Source: Mesostigma viride (taxonomy: Eukaryota; Streptophyta; Mesostigmatophyceae; Mesostigmatales; Mesostigmataceae). From it: a stretch of DNA of 64,000 nt. A program made the translations under genes and the position numbers. Of the stretch, positions 22,154-35,200 are shown one piece after another. The DNA lies in contig RPFO01000667.1 of the NCBI GenBank assembly GCA_009746045.1, positions 4,469,362-4,533,361 of the forward strand, in the 5' to 3' direction. Positions within the stretch are counted from its first letter, which is position 1, and each line of letters begins with the position of its first letter. The notes beneath the pieces are model-generated. The model worked only from the letters and a program-made list of their open reading frames with translations. It was not told where the DNA came from and did no database searches.

Positions 22154-25100
22154 TCAGCGTCCCACCGCCCAGAATGGCATGGGTGGTTTCTGACCAGACG
22201 GGTCGCCGCCCTGCGGGGCTAATCGGGGTGACACGCTCCCATCCCGCGCAGGGTCCCCCATGTTCGCCCTCCCCATGCCTCCGTCGCGGTGCCCTGGTCC
22301 TGGTCCACCGTACCTGTCGTCATCCGAGCCATAGTCCACAAGCGACATGCCGGCATGCCCCACTACGCCTGCAGCCCCAGAAGAGGCTATCCATGTCATG
22401 GGTGGCACACACACGGGGAATCCCGTGAGTCATGGGCACAAGCTGCCCCTGTCATGTCAGCTTCCAGTAAAAATTAAATTACATAAAAATAAGCCCAAGA
22501 AAAAGCAGAGAGGAAGTGGTGACCTTGCCAGCGTCTAGCGAGGCCGAGGTTGTGAATGAAACTGGCGACAAGAGATTACCAATGAAGTCTACATTATGCC
22601 AGCGGCATAACACGAGGCTAAAATGGTTATTATTCCACAAACTACTGCTAGCAAAGCAAGAGCAGGAAACACTACCGCTCTATCTTTGGTACATTGTCTA
22701 GTGTTTACCTCTGAACTACTGCTTAATCACTGCATCCGATCTTGCTGTCAACCGAAGGCAACCAGCAATGACAGACGCAGTTGCAAACTGCTGCATGCAA
22801 CCCGAAACCAGCCCAAGGCACAGGTACAAACGCTGGCATTAGCGGTGCTGGTATGGCGCCGCACCTGACTGCGGCGGGAACTGTGGCCGGTAGTTATGCT
22901 GGGGCGGCGGCTGCGACGGATACTGCTGCTGGCCTGGGTGCATCCCCCCCTGGCCAGGGACTTTCATTGGCGGGGGAGGCATGTTGGTAGGCATGGGTGG
23001 GCCCCCCCCTCTGCCCGCCGGTCCCCCCCCTTGTGTCGAGTACGGGTATGGCATGCTGCCGGGAGAGGGGGGTGGGGGCATGTTCCCGGGGAATTGCTGC
23101 GGCCCGGGAGTGGTCCCAGCGGGGGCACCCTGGGCGCCACCACCCTGGGCATAGTAGTTATCACTACGCCCGTATTGGGGAGCAAATGATGCCCCTCCCG
23201 GGCCAGGTTGTTGCTGCTGCTGCGTGTGAGAGGGGAGGTAAGGGGGAGGCATGCTCTGTGGGCGTGGCATCGGGTGCGGGGGAGACGAGCCGGAGAGAGA
23301 CAAGCGCACTCGGGAGGGACAGGATTACAAGTAGGTTCAAGACCACGATGGCGGGACCATCTGCCGGTGTATGCTCCTGCACTCGAAAAAACAGGCCCGT
23401 GAGTATCTGGGGGAACAGGCTAGCACTGAAATAAAGAATGCATAAAAATAATTACTACAACATAGTAAGCCCAAAACGTTGACAATGAGGCAGGCGCGGG
23501 CAAGAAAGCATTACGTTCTCTCGACAGTCGACACACGGATGGTGCTCCCTTCGACAGACAGCTTTGGAGCACATCTCGCGACCGCAGGTATGGGGGAAGG
23601 GAAGGGGCAAGGAAGCACGAAAAGGCAGACTTGGGCAGGGGGAGGGGTGGGGGGGAGCAGAAAAAAACAGATCTGGCTTCGCCTCTTGATACTGTGGCAA
23701 CTGTTTAAGCCAAGGATTCTGCCAACATGGAGCAGTAACCCTGCAAAATTCTTTGGAAGAGAGGTGTGCATGCTGCCAGAAATAAACAGCAGTCAGAGTC
23801 AATCCTTTTCCCGTCACAGCGCAGACAAAACAAGCCACACCCATGAAGAATCCAAATAATAAGAAGCATTCACCTGAAGAGGCCGATCGACGAGAAGCAT
23901 TCACATGACGTAGCCAAGAAACAAGAAGCATTCACATGAAGAAGCCGGTGCAGAGGAGGCAATCACAAGACGAGGCACTCCATGGAAACGCAGTGAGTGC
24001 ATGCGAACCAAACCAAAACAAAGAGTTGCGACACAGTCCCCTCGGGGAAAGCACATGAACACTAAAAGGGGAACACTTATTATTATCAGCTCCTTTAACA
24101 TATCGGCGTAAGTTGAAGCAACTAACTCAGGAGTGACCAAGCAGGCATTTTGTCTGATTGATACAGGTGTGTGGACAGGTTGATATGATACAGGAATGCC
24201 GAGTCAGCCTGCTGTGCTGGTGATGAGGTGACAACGACGACAATGACAGCATTAAGTGCCCGGCACGCACGGGGTATCAGACACGCACAAGGTATCAGAT
24301 AAAACCCAAACAGGTGAGAGACAGCCCGGCAAACAAATCACCGCACAAGGGGCAAAACAGCATGAGATATCTCCCGCTCCATCCTTGGCACACAAAAACA
24401 AAATTGCTCGCAGCAAGATGTCAGCATGGAGGGGGACCAGGCGGGTGCGCCGTTACCCCGCAGTGCCTAGCAAAAATACCAGGTCGACTCCAGGGGGCGG
24501 CAGGGTGCCGGCGCAAAGGCAAGCGTATGCCCGCGACTACGGCTTTGCGAGGCAAATGTAGAGCAGCCGGCTTAAGGTTCATGGCATCGTGTGCCAGACC
24601 CTGCAACCACCCACACAGACAAGGATCGCGAGGGGACAGGACCACAGGCCGTACCTGGACAGACATGCAGGGTGTGCCAGGGAAAAACGAAAGGCCCTGT
24701 CAGTCATCACGCCATGTTGCATGATCTTGTGACGTCTGCATGCTCCTTGTTCCATTACGTAGGCTGTGCAATCGTGTATGTTGCACACGCATGGCTATGC
24801 ATTTCCTGCTGCGGCATTCCTCAGGCATTCCTCATGCTGTCGAGATCTTGACCCAGCCCCGCAATTGATTGTCAGTTGGTTCATTTAAAGCAGCAGTAGG
24901 TTACATTTATGAAGTGACCCCAACGTTGGGCACGTTGGTGACAAAGTGGCATATGCCACATGGACCGGGGCATGATGATCTGGCTCCGTAGATTAAATTG
25001 CCTTTAGTTTAGTTCAATACCGTTTGTGGCCCCAGGTGAACCCATCTCAGCTCTGTTGGTTTGTCAATTGCTTATTATGATGAGCACATTTGTGCACTCA

Positions 25101-26250
25101 GCATGGACTTCTATGCACCAACGCTCACAGGTGCCCATAGCACATGTGATTGTTGTCTGAATCTGGGGCCACAACCATAGAGGCCCTTTTGTACACTAAG
25201 GACATCTTCCGATGCCTTCATCGGGCTATTCAAAGGCACAGCACATGGCTGTGTGCGCCTAAGCAATCCCCATTCGTAAACGAGCATCTGGGTGAGCGTG
25301 ATGGGACCGAATATGATCGAAATGACTTGCCAATCAAGCATTATTTTACAGCACGCAACACACCCTCTGCACACCGAACAGACGTAGGCACTTGACATGA
25401 CGCGAGCACGCACGAAACGAGCCCACCCTAAACAGAAAGAGTACCACTTTGCAACACAGCTCGTATGGTAGCAAAAGAACAGGCCTAATGCACGCCCTCC
25501 AAGGACGCATGCGCTAGGCAATCTACCCTTGCTCATGCTTCTTCTACGGCACGACTCTTTCACGCGCCGAACCAGAAAAGAGACGAAAACAAACGTTGAA
25601 ACTGGCTGCCCACCCACATCACGCTCCCAGTGCAAGAAAGCTGGCTAAGCTACTGACGCTATCAATCAGAGCTCCTGATGCTAGCAAGCATTGCTCCTAC
25701 CACGACCCAGCCGACGCGCTCGCGCGCACACACACACAACGTGCAATCTCAACACAACGTTCACAAATCGCAACAAATGTGTAACTCCCTGCACCTAGGT
25801 CATGATGCGAACATAGATTGCATCCCACAATAAATCCTGTGCAGGCACACATACTTCTCACTCAGGTTGTGAGCCCTCAATCAAGGACACAAAACCTGCC
25901 AACCACACCACCCATCCCAACTCAGTGAAACCAGGTCTGCATAAGCGATGAAAACCAACAACGCCAGGCGCCATCACAAAACTTTTTCCCTTGAAAAAAT
26001 GGTTGTCAAGTGACAGGAAGCTGTCACTGGCAACGATGACGCTGCACAGACCTTATTCATTCCAGCCGACGCAGTGGGCGACTGCTGCTGCTGCGGTTGC
26101 TGCTGCTGTGGTTGCTGCGATTGCGTCGCGCCACCTGGCTCTTCGCGGAACTCGCGGAACCGTCTCTTCTTCTTCCCGCTCTCGTCCAGGCTGTCCTCTG
26201 CACTCGGCGACGGCCGCGCCTCCTTGGCGCCTCCCAGCGACTGCTGCTGC

Positions 26251-26282
<32 letters not shown>

Positions 26283-29200
26283 TTGCGGCGGCGGCTGCTG
26301 CTGCTGCTGATACTGCGGCGGCGGCGGTTGCTGCTGCAATGGATTGTACTGCGACGGCTGGTACTGCGGAGGAGGCTGCTGCTGCTGATTCGGCTGCACG
26401 TGCTGCTGCTGCTGCTGCTGCTGCTGCTGTGGCGGCGGCTGCTGTTGCAGAGCCTGGGCCGTCTGAGGAGTCGCACCATACGGTGGATACTGCTGCGAGG
26501 GGGGGCCACCATATGCCGTCGGGCCGCCTCCATAGCCAGTCGCAGCAACTCCGCTACCAGTCACCGCGGCGCCCTGCTGCTGCTGGTGAGGCTGTGCCTG
26601 TTGCCCTGGCTGCGGCGGCCAGGGAGGGTAGTAGTGCTGAGACGGTCCCCCTGGGACTACGTATGGGGCCTGCGGGCGAGGCGCCATCGCCCCCGCTGTA
26701 TAGGGCAGAGCGCCCCCGGGGGCGGCATGGTAGACGCCATCCGGGTGGGGTGGCTGCGAATAGGCAGGGTGTGGCTGGGGCGGGGCACCATAGGCACCCC
26801 CGGTGGTACTGGCGCCAGCATTGGCTGAGGGCTCCGTGCCGGGGTACCCTTGCTGCTGCTTTGAAGGTTGCTGCTGCTGCTGCTGCTGTTGGGAGGAAGC
26901 CGGCTGCTGCGGTGGCTGTTGCTGTTGCTGTGGTGGTTGCTGCTGCCCTGCCATTTGGGGTGGTGGCTGCGTATGACTGTATGTGCCAGCAGCACTGCCC
27001 TGCGGGTAGTACATGGGTGGCTGACCGGCTGGCTGGCTGTAAGAGGCCATGTACGACGGCGGCTGTGCCTGGGGTTGCCCCGCCGGCAGTCCCTGCTGGT
27101 GCCCGCCGGGTTGCTGGGACGGCTGGCTTTGCGGCGACTGACTTTGTGGCTGCGAAGGTGATTGAGGCGGCAGCTGCATCTGCGGTGGCTGCTGTCCTTG
27201 CTGGGGCGTTTCTCGCGGTGACTGCTGCTGCTGCTGCTGCTGCGCTTGTTGTTGTTGTTGTTGTTGTTGCGCTTGTTGCTGCTGCAGCGATGGCTGGTAC
27301 TGTGGCTGTTGTTGTTGCGGCTGCTGCTGCTGCTGCGGCGGCGGCTGCGAGGATGGATGCGACCCGCCTGGCACAGCCCCGCCCGGCTGTTGACCACCAC
27401 CACCCGGCCCCTGCGGCGCATACCCGTACGGCGCCGAAGCCGCGCCGTACCCGCCACCATACGCCGGCGGGGGAGCCGCAGCGGCATACCCAGCGGGCCC
27501 CGGCGCTGCCGGCGGCTGTTGTTGGGAGGGAGCTGCCGCCCCGGGGGTACCGTGGCTGTAGCCAGTGCCGGGAGTATATGCCGGTGCCTGGTACGGGGGA
27601 TACCCTCCAGGAGGTATGTACCCACCGGGCGCCTGCGGAGGCACCTGCTGGTAGGATGGCGCCGCCGCCGCTGCCGCCGCAGGTGGTGTCGGTGTTTGTG
27701 GGCTGACCGCATATCCTGCAGGAGGGGGCCTGTAAGAGAGCGGGGCGTGGCCAGGTGCCATCCATGCCCCCCCTGCCTCGTGCCCCTGACCCGGCGCGTT
27801 ACTTCTGCCTGCGGAGGGATCCGCCCCCGCGTACCCGGTGCCAGGATTAGCATTATTATTCGCGGGGGCGGCACCCGATGGGTGCTGGGCTTGGGTGGGG
27901 GCGGGACCACCCCCCGGCTGCGGCGCTCCCCCCTGGCCCTGGCCATATGCATTCGCCCCGCTGGCACTCGACGACGAGTCCTCCCGTGGGGGTGCACCGT
28001 ACGGGTACGGCGGGGGCGGCTGGTCCTGCGAGGATGAGGGCGGGGGCGGCTGGGGCACATATTCACGTTCTTCGGGCAAGCTGATGGGGTAAGGCGGCGC
28101 CGCCCCATCGCTGGCAGGAGGGGGGTGGGTCCCTGCGGAGCCAGGGACAGGCGCTGAGCTGGCGCCCGGGGGAGCGGACGCGCCTGGAGGTGGCAGCGGG
28201 TATGACCCATGGGGGGCGCCTGGGTAGGCAGGCGGAGGGTACGCGGAAAGGGAGGGGGGCCATGCAGGGGCCCCCGGGTAGGCGGGCTGGCCAGGGTAAC
28301 CGTAGGGAGAGGGGGCTCCTGGGGGCTGGCCCTGGGGTGGTGTTTGTGAAGACGTCGGCTGCTGCTGCAGGGGTGGCTTGGGGGCCTGGGACGGTGGCTG
28401 TTGTTGTGACGTCGGCTGCTGTTGCTGTTGTTGTTGCGATGGCTGGGGGGTCAGCAGGGATGCCGGCGGAGGGCTGCAGGGTGGGTGGGCAATGCCACAT
28501 ACAACAAAGGGACGCAAAAATTGGTAGCCACGGGAAATTGTTAAATATTCCCACCAAAACCCCGCCGAGAAGAAAAACAGCTTGTGTCAGTGCCGCATGG
28601 CCATTCAACCATGCCATTCAAGGCACAACCACAAAAGCATTCCTGTTATGTGCATATAGCACGACCACTAAAGCATCCCTGTCATGTTAATGAAAAGGGA
28701 TGTGAAGAGACCTAAACATGCACAAAGATCAATGACTCAACCACAAACGATATACCAAAAGAGATTATGCTATGGTCACTACCATATGGCCACCAAGCTT
28801 TAGTGTCACGGTCACTACAACAGTCCCCCAAGTGTCACAGTCACCGTCTTGGACATCCATCATTGGTGTCAAAAGCCCGCCAAGGCACTCACATGGCGGC
28901 GTGCGACTGCAGCGAGGGCGGTGGTGCCACTGCGCCAAACTGCGGGGGGATGATGGGCACAACACGCGGAGGCGCCTGAGGTGGCGGCGGGTGGTGGTGA
29001 GGGGCTCCGTGCGGCGCTGCACCACCGGCAGGGGGAGCATTGGGCGGACGAATGGGGCCGTTCGGCCTGCACTCGCACGGAAAAGTGCACAGAAGCAGCG
29101 GGGGCAAATTAGAGACGGAAATTATCGGGGGGGGGGGGGGGCACATTGGATGCATCTGAAGACATGGCTGGGCCACTGCTAACAAGCACCATACCGAGAT

Positions 29201-32200
29201 GGCTAGCCATCACCTACCATTAATCCCTAACAGACAACCAGACAGAGGGGGACCTGCCGCTAGACCCAGCGATAGAATAGGCATGAGGATCTGATTAATT
29301 GAATTAATTAATTAATTTACACGCGGACTGCGTCATGTAAGTGTAGGTCCTCGTGGCATGGTAATGGAATGGCACGAGGATATGGCGACTCACTGCATAC
29401 GGACAAAAGCTGCGAGCCGGCATGGAGGTGCCAAACGTCCCCGCCCCCGCCCACCCGCCCGCGCGTGTGGTGGGGACCAGCACACGTCACATCCGCACCC
29501 TGCCGACAACTGTTTACCCTTGACCCTAAACACAAATACTCTGTCGTCCTGCCTAGCGACAAAAAAGAGCGAAGGAAAACTCCATGAACAGCCAACGCAG
29601 GCGGGGGAACTCGGCGCGCACAATCTGCACAAAGGTCAAACCCACACCTACAACCTGTCATGCTGTGTAGCTCACAAACAGGAGAGAGCGAAAATTCCAT
29701 GAGCACCCACCGTAGGCGGAAGAACTCGGCGCGCACGGTCTGCACCAAGTTCTCTGCCAGCCGCCGCGCCTCGGCCAGGCCCTTTGGGTTTGGGCAGCTC
29801 ACCAACATCTGCATCAACTCGTTGCGCTCTGGCGACGGAAGTGGCATGCAGGAACAGGCAAACATAACCAACGAACAGGCACACAGATGATTTAGTAGAC
29901 ACAACCGTCTGCATCAGCTCGTAGTACAAATGGGCGAATGGGGAAGATGAGAAAATGGGGGAGATGGGCAAACAGGCCAGCAGGCAAGCAGGCGAAAAGT
30001 GGGAAGATGGGCAAACAGGCAAGCGGGCCAGATGGCAAGCAGTCAAGCGGTCAAACGGTCGAGCGGTCGAGTGGTTGAGAGGTCGAGCGGTCGAGCGGTC
30101 AAATGGGCAGTCGGAGAGACGGGCACGCTGGCGGGGGAGAGCATGAACAGTTGGCGCTGAGCCAACTGGGCGACTAGGGCACTTGCAACCTTGCGATATC
30201 ACATTTTCGGGAAACAAGTTTTGCCGGTGGGAAGCGTGCTTACCCTGGAAGCCACCCTCCAGGTTGCCTGACCCGCGCCCCACCAGCGTCACCGTCGCCC
30301 CCGTCTCGTTCTGGATGTGGCGCAGGTACGCACCCTGCGCGTACAGGCCAGTGCCACACAAGACACGCGGTTATTGTGGTTGCAGGCAATAGGCAGCAGC
30401 AGGTAGCATGAAACTGGTGGTGAATCGTAAACAACAGGCACAAGGCCTGCACAAAGTCATACCACTCCATCATTAGACATACACATGCATGTCATATACA
30501 TGTGTCATGACTGTTGCAGGCGACTCATAAGTGAGCAAATCACCAGTGACATATGTTTGGATAGGGCACAGAACCCTGTAAACACGTCCTACATACTACA
30601 AACACACGCACAAGTACATGCAAGTGAAACAGACCAGTTACAGCGGTAGCCGATGACTTTTGGAAACGGGTGGCAACTCATAACAGTGACACACAGGACA
30701 CTAAGGGTTTGGGCCGCTTCAGGTCGAACCTTTGACAAGGGCGCTTAGCATCCATGCATGGCCATCTACGTGATGTAACCAGCCTTGAAATCTGCGACTG
30801 GCCTGCACATGCCGAATACTTTGCACGATGTGGATCGCCACTGAACAAGTACAAATAAAGAAGGCGTCTACTAACAGCCGACCAAAACCTTAACAAATAC
30901 AAGCAGGAAAGTTTCTGCTCACATCTGGTCCTCGCAGGCGCCCCGTCAGGTTGAACTCTGGGTCAGCCTCAATGCCGACAAACACCGTCGCCGTGTATCC
31001 CTGCACATGCGTCAGTGAACAGAAGCACAAGAAGAAGTGGTAAGCCGTGAAAGAGAGGAGCAAGAGGCCAGGAGCAAGAGGCCAGGAGCCAGGGGCCAAG
31101 GGCCAGGGCAAGGGACTTGCATCAGCAATCTGGGGAGTGGTTAGCAGCCCACCTCAAACGAAAACTTGCACTTGCCACTGTAAAAATTGGATGCCTGTAA
31201 TTGTCAGCACTTTGGTGTGCGAGGAATGAGAAAAACCAAGGGAGGCAGGCAGGAAGGCGGGGAGGTACATAAAACAAGGCCATCATGACATTGATGCTGG
31301 GAGGGGGCCAAGGATTGGGATATATGAGGTTGGGCAGGGGGGAAGACATCAAGTGAAAAGCAGTGTGGCACAACCCCACATGGGGAGGACAAGGAGCACA
31401 CGCTAACACATAAAGAGAGTGGGAGAGTGCGGCGAGGGGGGGGGGGGGGGGGGGGGGGGGCGCACCACGCACCCTCGAATATAAGCTAGCAAGCAAGAAA
31501 CAAATATTCCTGGTCTGAGCGTTTAGGCTGGATCGGTGACATCCATCAGACACTATAACATCTACAAAGACGCATCCACACAATGCCTATGCGCATATAG
31601 AACGACACAGCCACAACATGTCTGTAAGCATACATAAGGCCGCATCTACAAGACGCCTACGCAGGCACGCACCGGCGGCGCCACGCCATGCACCACTGGC
31701 ATCATTTTGTTGCGGTTCTGGTACAAGATCTTCTCCAGCATGGCGACCGCCCCCTGCACTGCCAGGTTCTTGTCAGGGACCTGTAGGTGGGGGAGGGGGG
31801 GGGAAGGATGGGCATGTGAAAGAACATGGGAAGGATGGGGGCATGCAATGGGCATGATGCATACGCGGGCATATATATCATGTTATGGAGGGGATGATGG
31901 GGTTATCATAGAGGCTCAGCTTAAATTCTCAGCCCTTGATAATATCTTACCTTAGGTTGGACATGTACAGGGGGAGCTTAGGTTGGACATGAAGAGGGTG
32001 GACTAGGGTTAGGCTGTGGTAAAATATTCTCAGCTCTTGATCATATTTTGCCTTTGTGGTAGCGTTACCTTAGGGAGGAGGAGCTAGGAAAATGAAGAGG
32101 GTAGAGTAGGGCTGGGGGATGGGAAAGGGGGTGCAGGCCCTGGCAAAACCAAGGGCTGCAATACAACACCTAGGGTCGACCGCCTCTGCTCACAACCATA

Positions 32201-35200
32201 CGCCAGGCACAACTAGCTCGGTGACCATCGTACTCTCGACCGAATCTGATCAAGTTTCCACACAAGACTACTGTCGATATCCAACAAGAGAGTCGACAGC
32301 CAACCAGGAAGCACGCCGCTTGTGAGAGACATGAGTGCAAACCGCATCTTCCACAACCCAAGACGGATTAGTAACAAACACAGACGCACGTGATTATGAA
32401 TTGCTCATGTATCTGCGAATGGAAGCTTCCCACCAGAAACAGGGACTGTGCACGTGTACAGACACACATGTTTAAACAAAAGCATATGTGAACGGCATCT
32501 TCCACCACCGTCAAGGCAAGACTGTCCGGCATGGAATAGGTATTGCGTTCAGTCACTTTCCCGCGACAACACACAATAGCTTCGGACCTCGTCCCCCACA
32601 AAAAACGAAAAGGGAGGACAAGGGCTGGATGCGCGGGCAAGTGAAGGGCACACAGGTGCCCGACAACGTTCCCACTCACATAAGAATGCACAACACTCAT
32701 GCACACTGTAAAAACTATCTTAACATTGTTAATATATTTATCAAGTCAGCTATTACACAACCAGCGCAGCCTAACATGTGAGGGGCTGGATCACCAGCCT
32801 GTATTTGCAGAGGCCCTGACAATACACATCTAGACACACGGATATTGATGACAGGTTCATGTACATAAGAATATTTCTTCCCTATTGGCTAAAAGAGAAT
32901 TACACACAGGCACATATACAACATGATGATGAAATGTTCATGTATATTTGAACATCATCTTCCAACACCGACAAGGGATCGCTGGTCGGCATGGAATAGG
33001 TATTGCGTTCAGTCAGTTTCCCGCGAAAAAAAGCTTCGGACCTCATCTCCCAGAAAAGACGGAGAGACAAGGGCTGGATTCGTGGGATATTATGGTAAAG
33101 GAATATTGAAAGCAAATGATAGTAATAAGGGGAACTAAGTGATATGAAACATAAGGAATGAAACAAAATGATAGCGCGTAGAGATCACAGGGCATAATTA
33201 AGATGCTATTCTTAGTAAACGACAGTGACACTAGTCGTCCTTAGGAAAAGAAAAAAACAAACTGACACGGAACGTGGTGGGGGAAACAGCAGGACACAGC
33301 AACCGAATAATCACACATGAAAGAAACAAACCATATAACGTTGGTTAAAATGTTTTAGAATATTCGAAGCATTATGACCATGGCCATCAGGCGTTCTCTG
33401 GCACGGAATAGGATAGCTTCGGATGTCTTCCGCGGCGAGTTAGAACTCCCTTTGAGCGAAAACGGGTCATCGGCACAAAGGGTGGAAGCGCGGGAATGCC
33501 AGGTGCGAGCTAGACCAGCAGCGGAGGCAATTACTCAGTAGACTGACCAGCAAATGGTGCAAATATTCAGTGGACTGACCAGCAGCAAAGGGGTCGGTAC
33601 CAGATGCAGAAACGGCTTTTCTAAAGTGACCCTGGTATTATTAACAAAATGAATGGAACTATATATAGCCCTACTGTATATAGCCCTAGTGTATATAGCC
33701 CTACTGTATATAGCTCTATGTTCGACATAATCAAATTTCAGGCATCAAGCCACCACCTACCCACCCACCCACCCACCCACCCACCCACCCACCCACCCAC
33801 CCACCCACCCACCCACCCACCCACCCACCCACCCACCCACCCACCCACCCACCCACCCACCCACCCACCCACCCACCCACCCACCCACCCACCCACCCAC
33901 CCACCCGCCCGCCCACCCCGCCCGCCCATCCCGCCCATCCCGCCCGCCCATCCCGCCCATCCCGCCCGCCCATCCCGCCCGCCCGCCCTCCCTCCCTCCC
34001 TCCCTCCCTCCCTCCCTCCCTCCCTCCCTCCCTCCCTCCCTCCCTCCCTCCCTCCCTCCCTCCCTCCCTCCCTCCCTCCCACCCACGCACCCACCCACCC
34101 ACCCACCCACCGCCCGCTCGCCCACACACACAAACAACCTTTACCAGGGAAAAAGGCACATTAATACATGTAATAAGACAGCCCTGCATGTCTGAGGCGC
34201 CTGACCCTCGCCATCACACACATCTGGCGTGGCATCATAACGGCCTCAACCTTATCCCGCATAAAACAAGTTCCTCGGTGGCCAACCAAGGTCATGGCCT
34301 GAGGGCTGGGATGCGGGCTAAGGGGGGGTGCAGGGAGAAATACTCCCATGCCAGAAGGGACATGTTAACAGCGGCGGTGGCTGTGACGGTGGCTGTGGCT
34401 GTGGGAGATGGTGGTGGCGAAGGAGATTGTGGCCATAGAAATGGCAGGTGATGAAGGAATGGATCATGGCGGCAGTGGTGGTCGATCAGATGCTATTGCT
34501 GGCAATAAGTTATGCTTGCTATTCGCCAGATAGCCGAATGAACAGGTTTTCATGAAATATAACACCAGATTAATGCTGATCCAGTGCAAGACACGCAGGA
34601 CTTAGTCGCCCACCTCTGGAAAACAGCAGCCCTTTCTTGACCACCGGAAAAGGGTGACCTATATTTATACCTAGTATTACTCATTTCATATATGATGCTG
34701 ACATCAAGGAGACAACCAGCGCAGGCCAGAAATCGGGAGAATCCGGACCATGGTAGCTCGAGCCTGCCGTTATCTGACATGCACAGTATTTTCTTTCCTT
34801 GACCATGGCCAGGGTCCATGTGGCGCCTGATGCCCCAAGAAACTGCAGGCAGGATGGTGCGGCAGGCAGGCAGGTGGGCGTACACTGCCTGCAGACTCTT
34901 CCAATGCACACCACCAACAGTTCTCACCTGTAGTTGACACAGGGCGGTACCAAGTCACCACGCCTAAGCAGGAACCCACTCACCATCGCCCCCGCCACGA
35001 TGTGCAGGTGCAGCGGCTTCTCGCCCGACAGGTCCCTGCGTGCGCCGGGGGGGAAGTACCGCCCCCTGGAGCACTCAGGGACAGAGAGGGGGGGGGGGGG
35101 CACGATTTGGAGGCATAACCCAACCATTCATGGGTTGAACAGAAGACATTGTAGTCAGCAAACAAGGTCGTACAGTAAGATACTGCCTGCCTGAGTACGT

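Noticed and set aside
22839..22864. TAA at 22841-22839 as the normal stop of the RIK-like protein
   Set aside because: An in-phase donor at 22865 and acceptor before 22368 lead to the family's conserved C-terminus, so the stop belongs to a retained-intron form.
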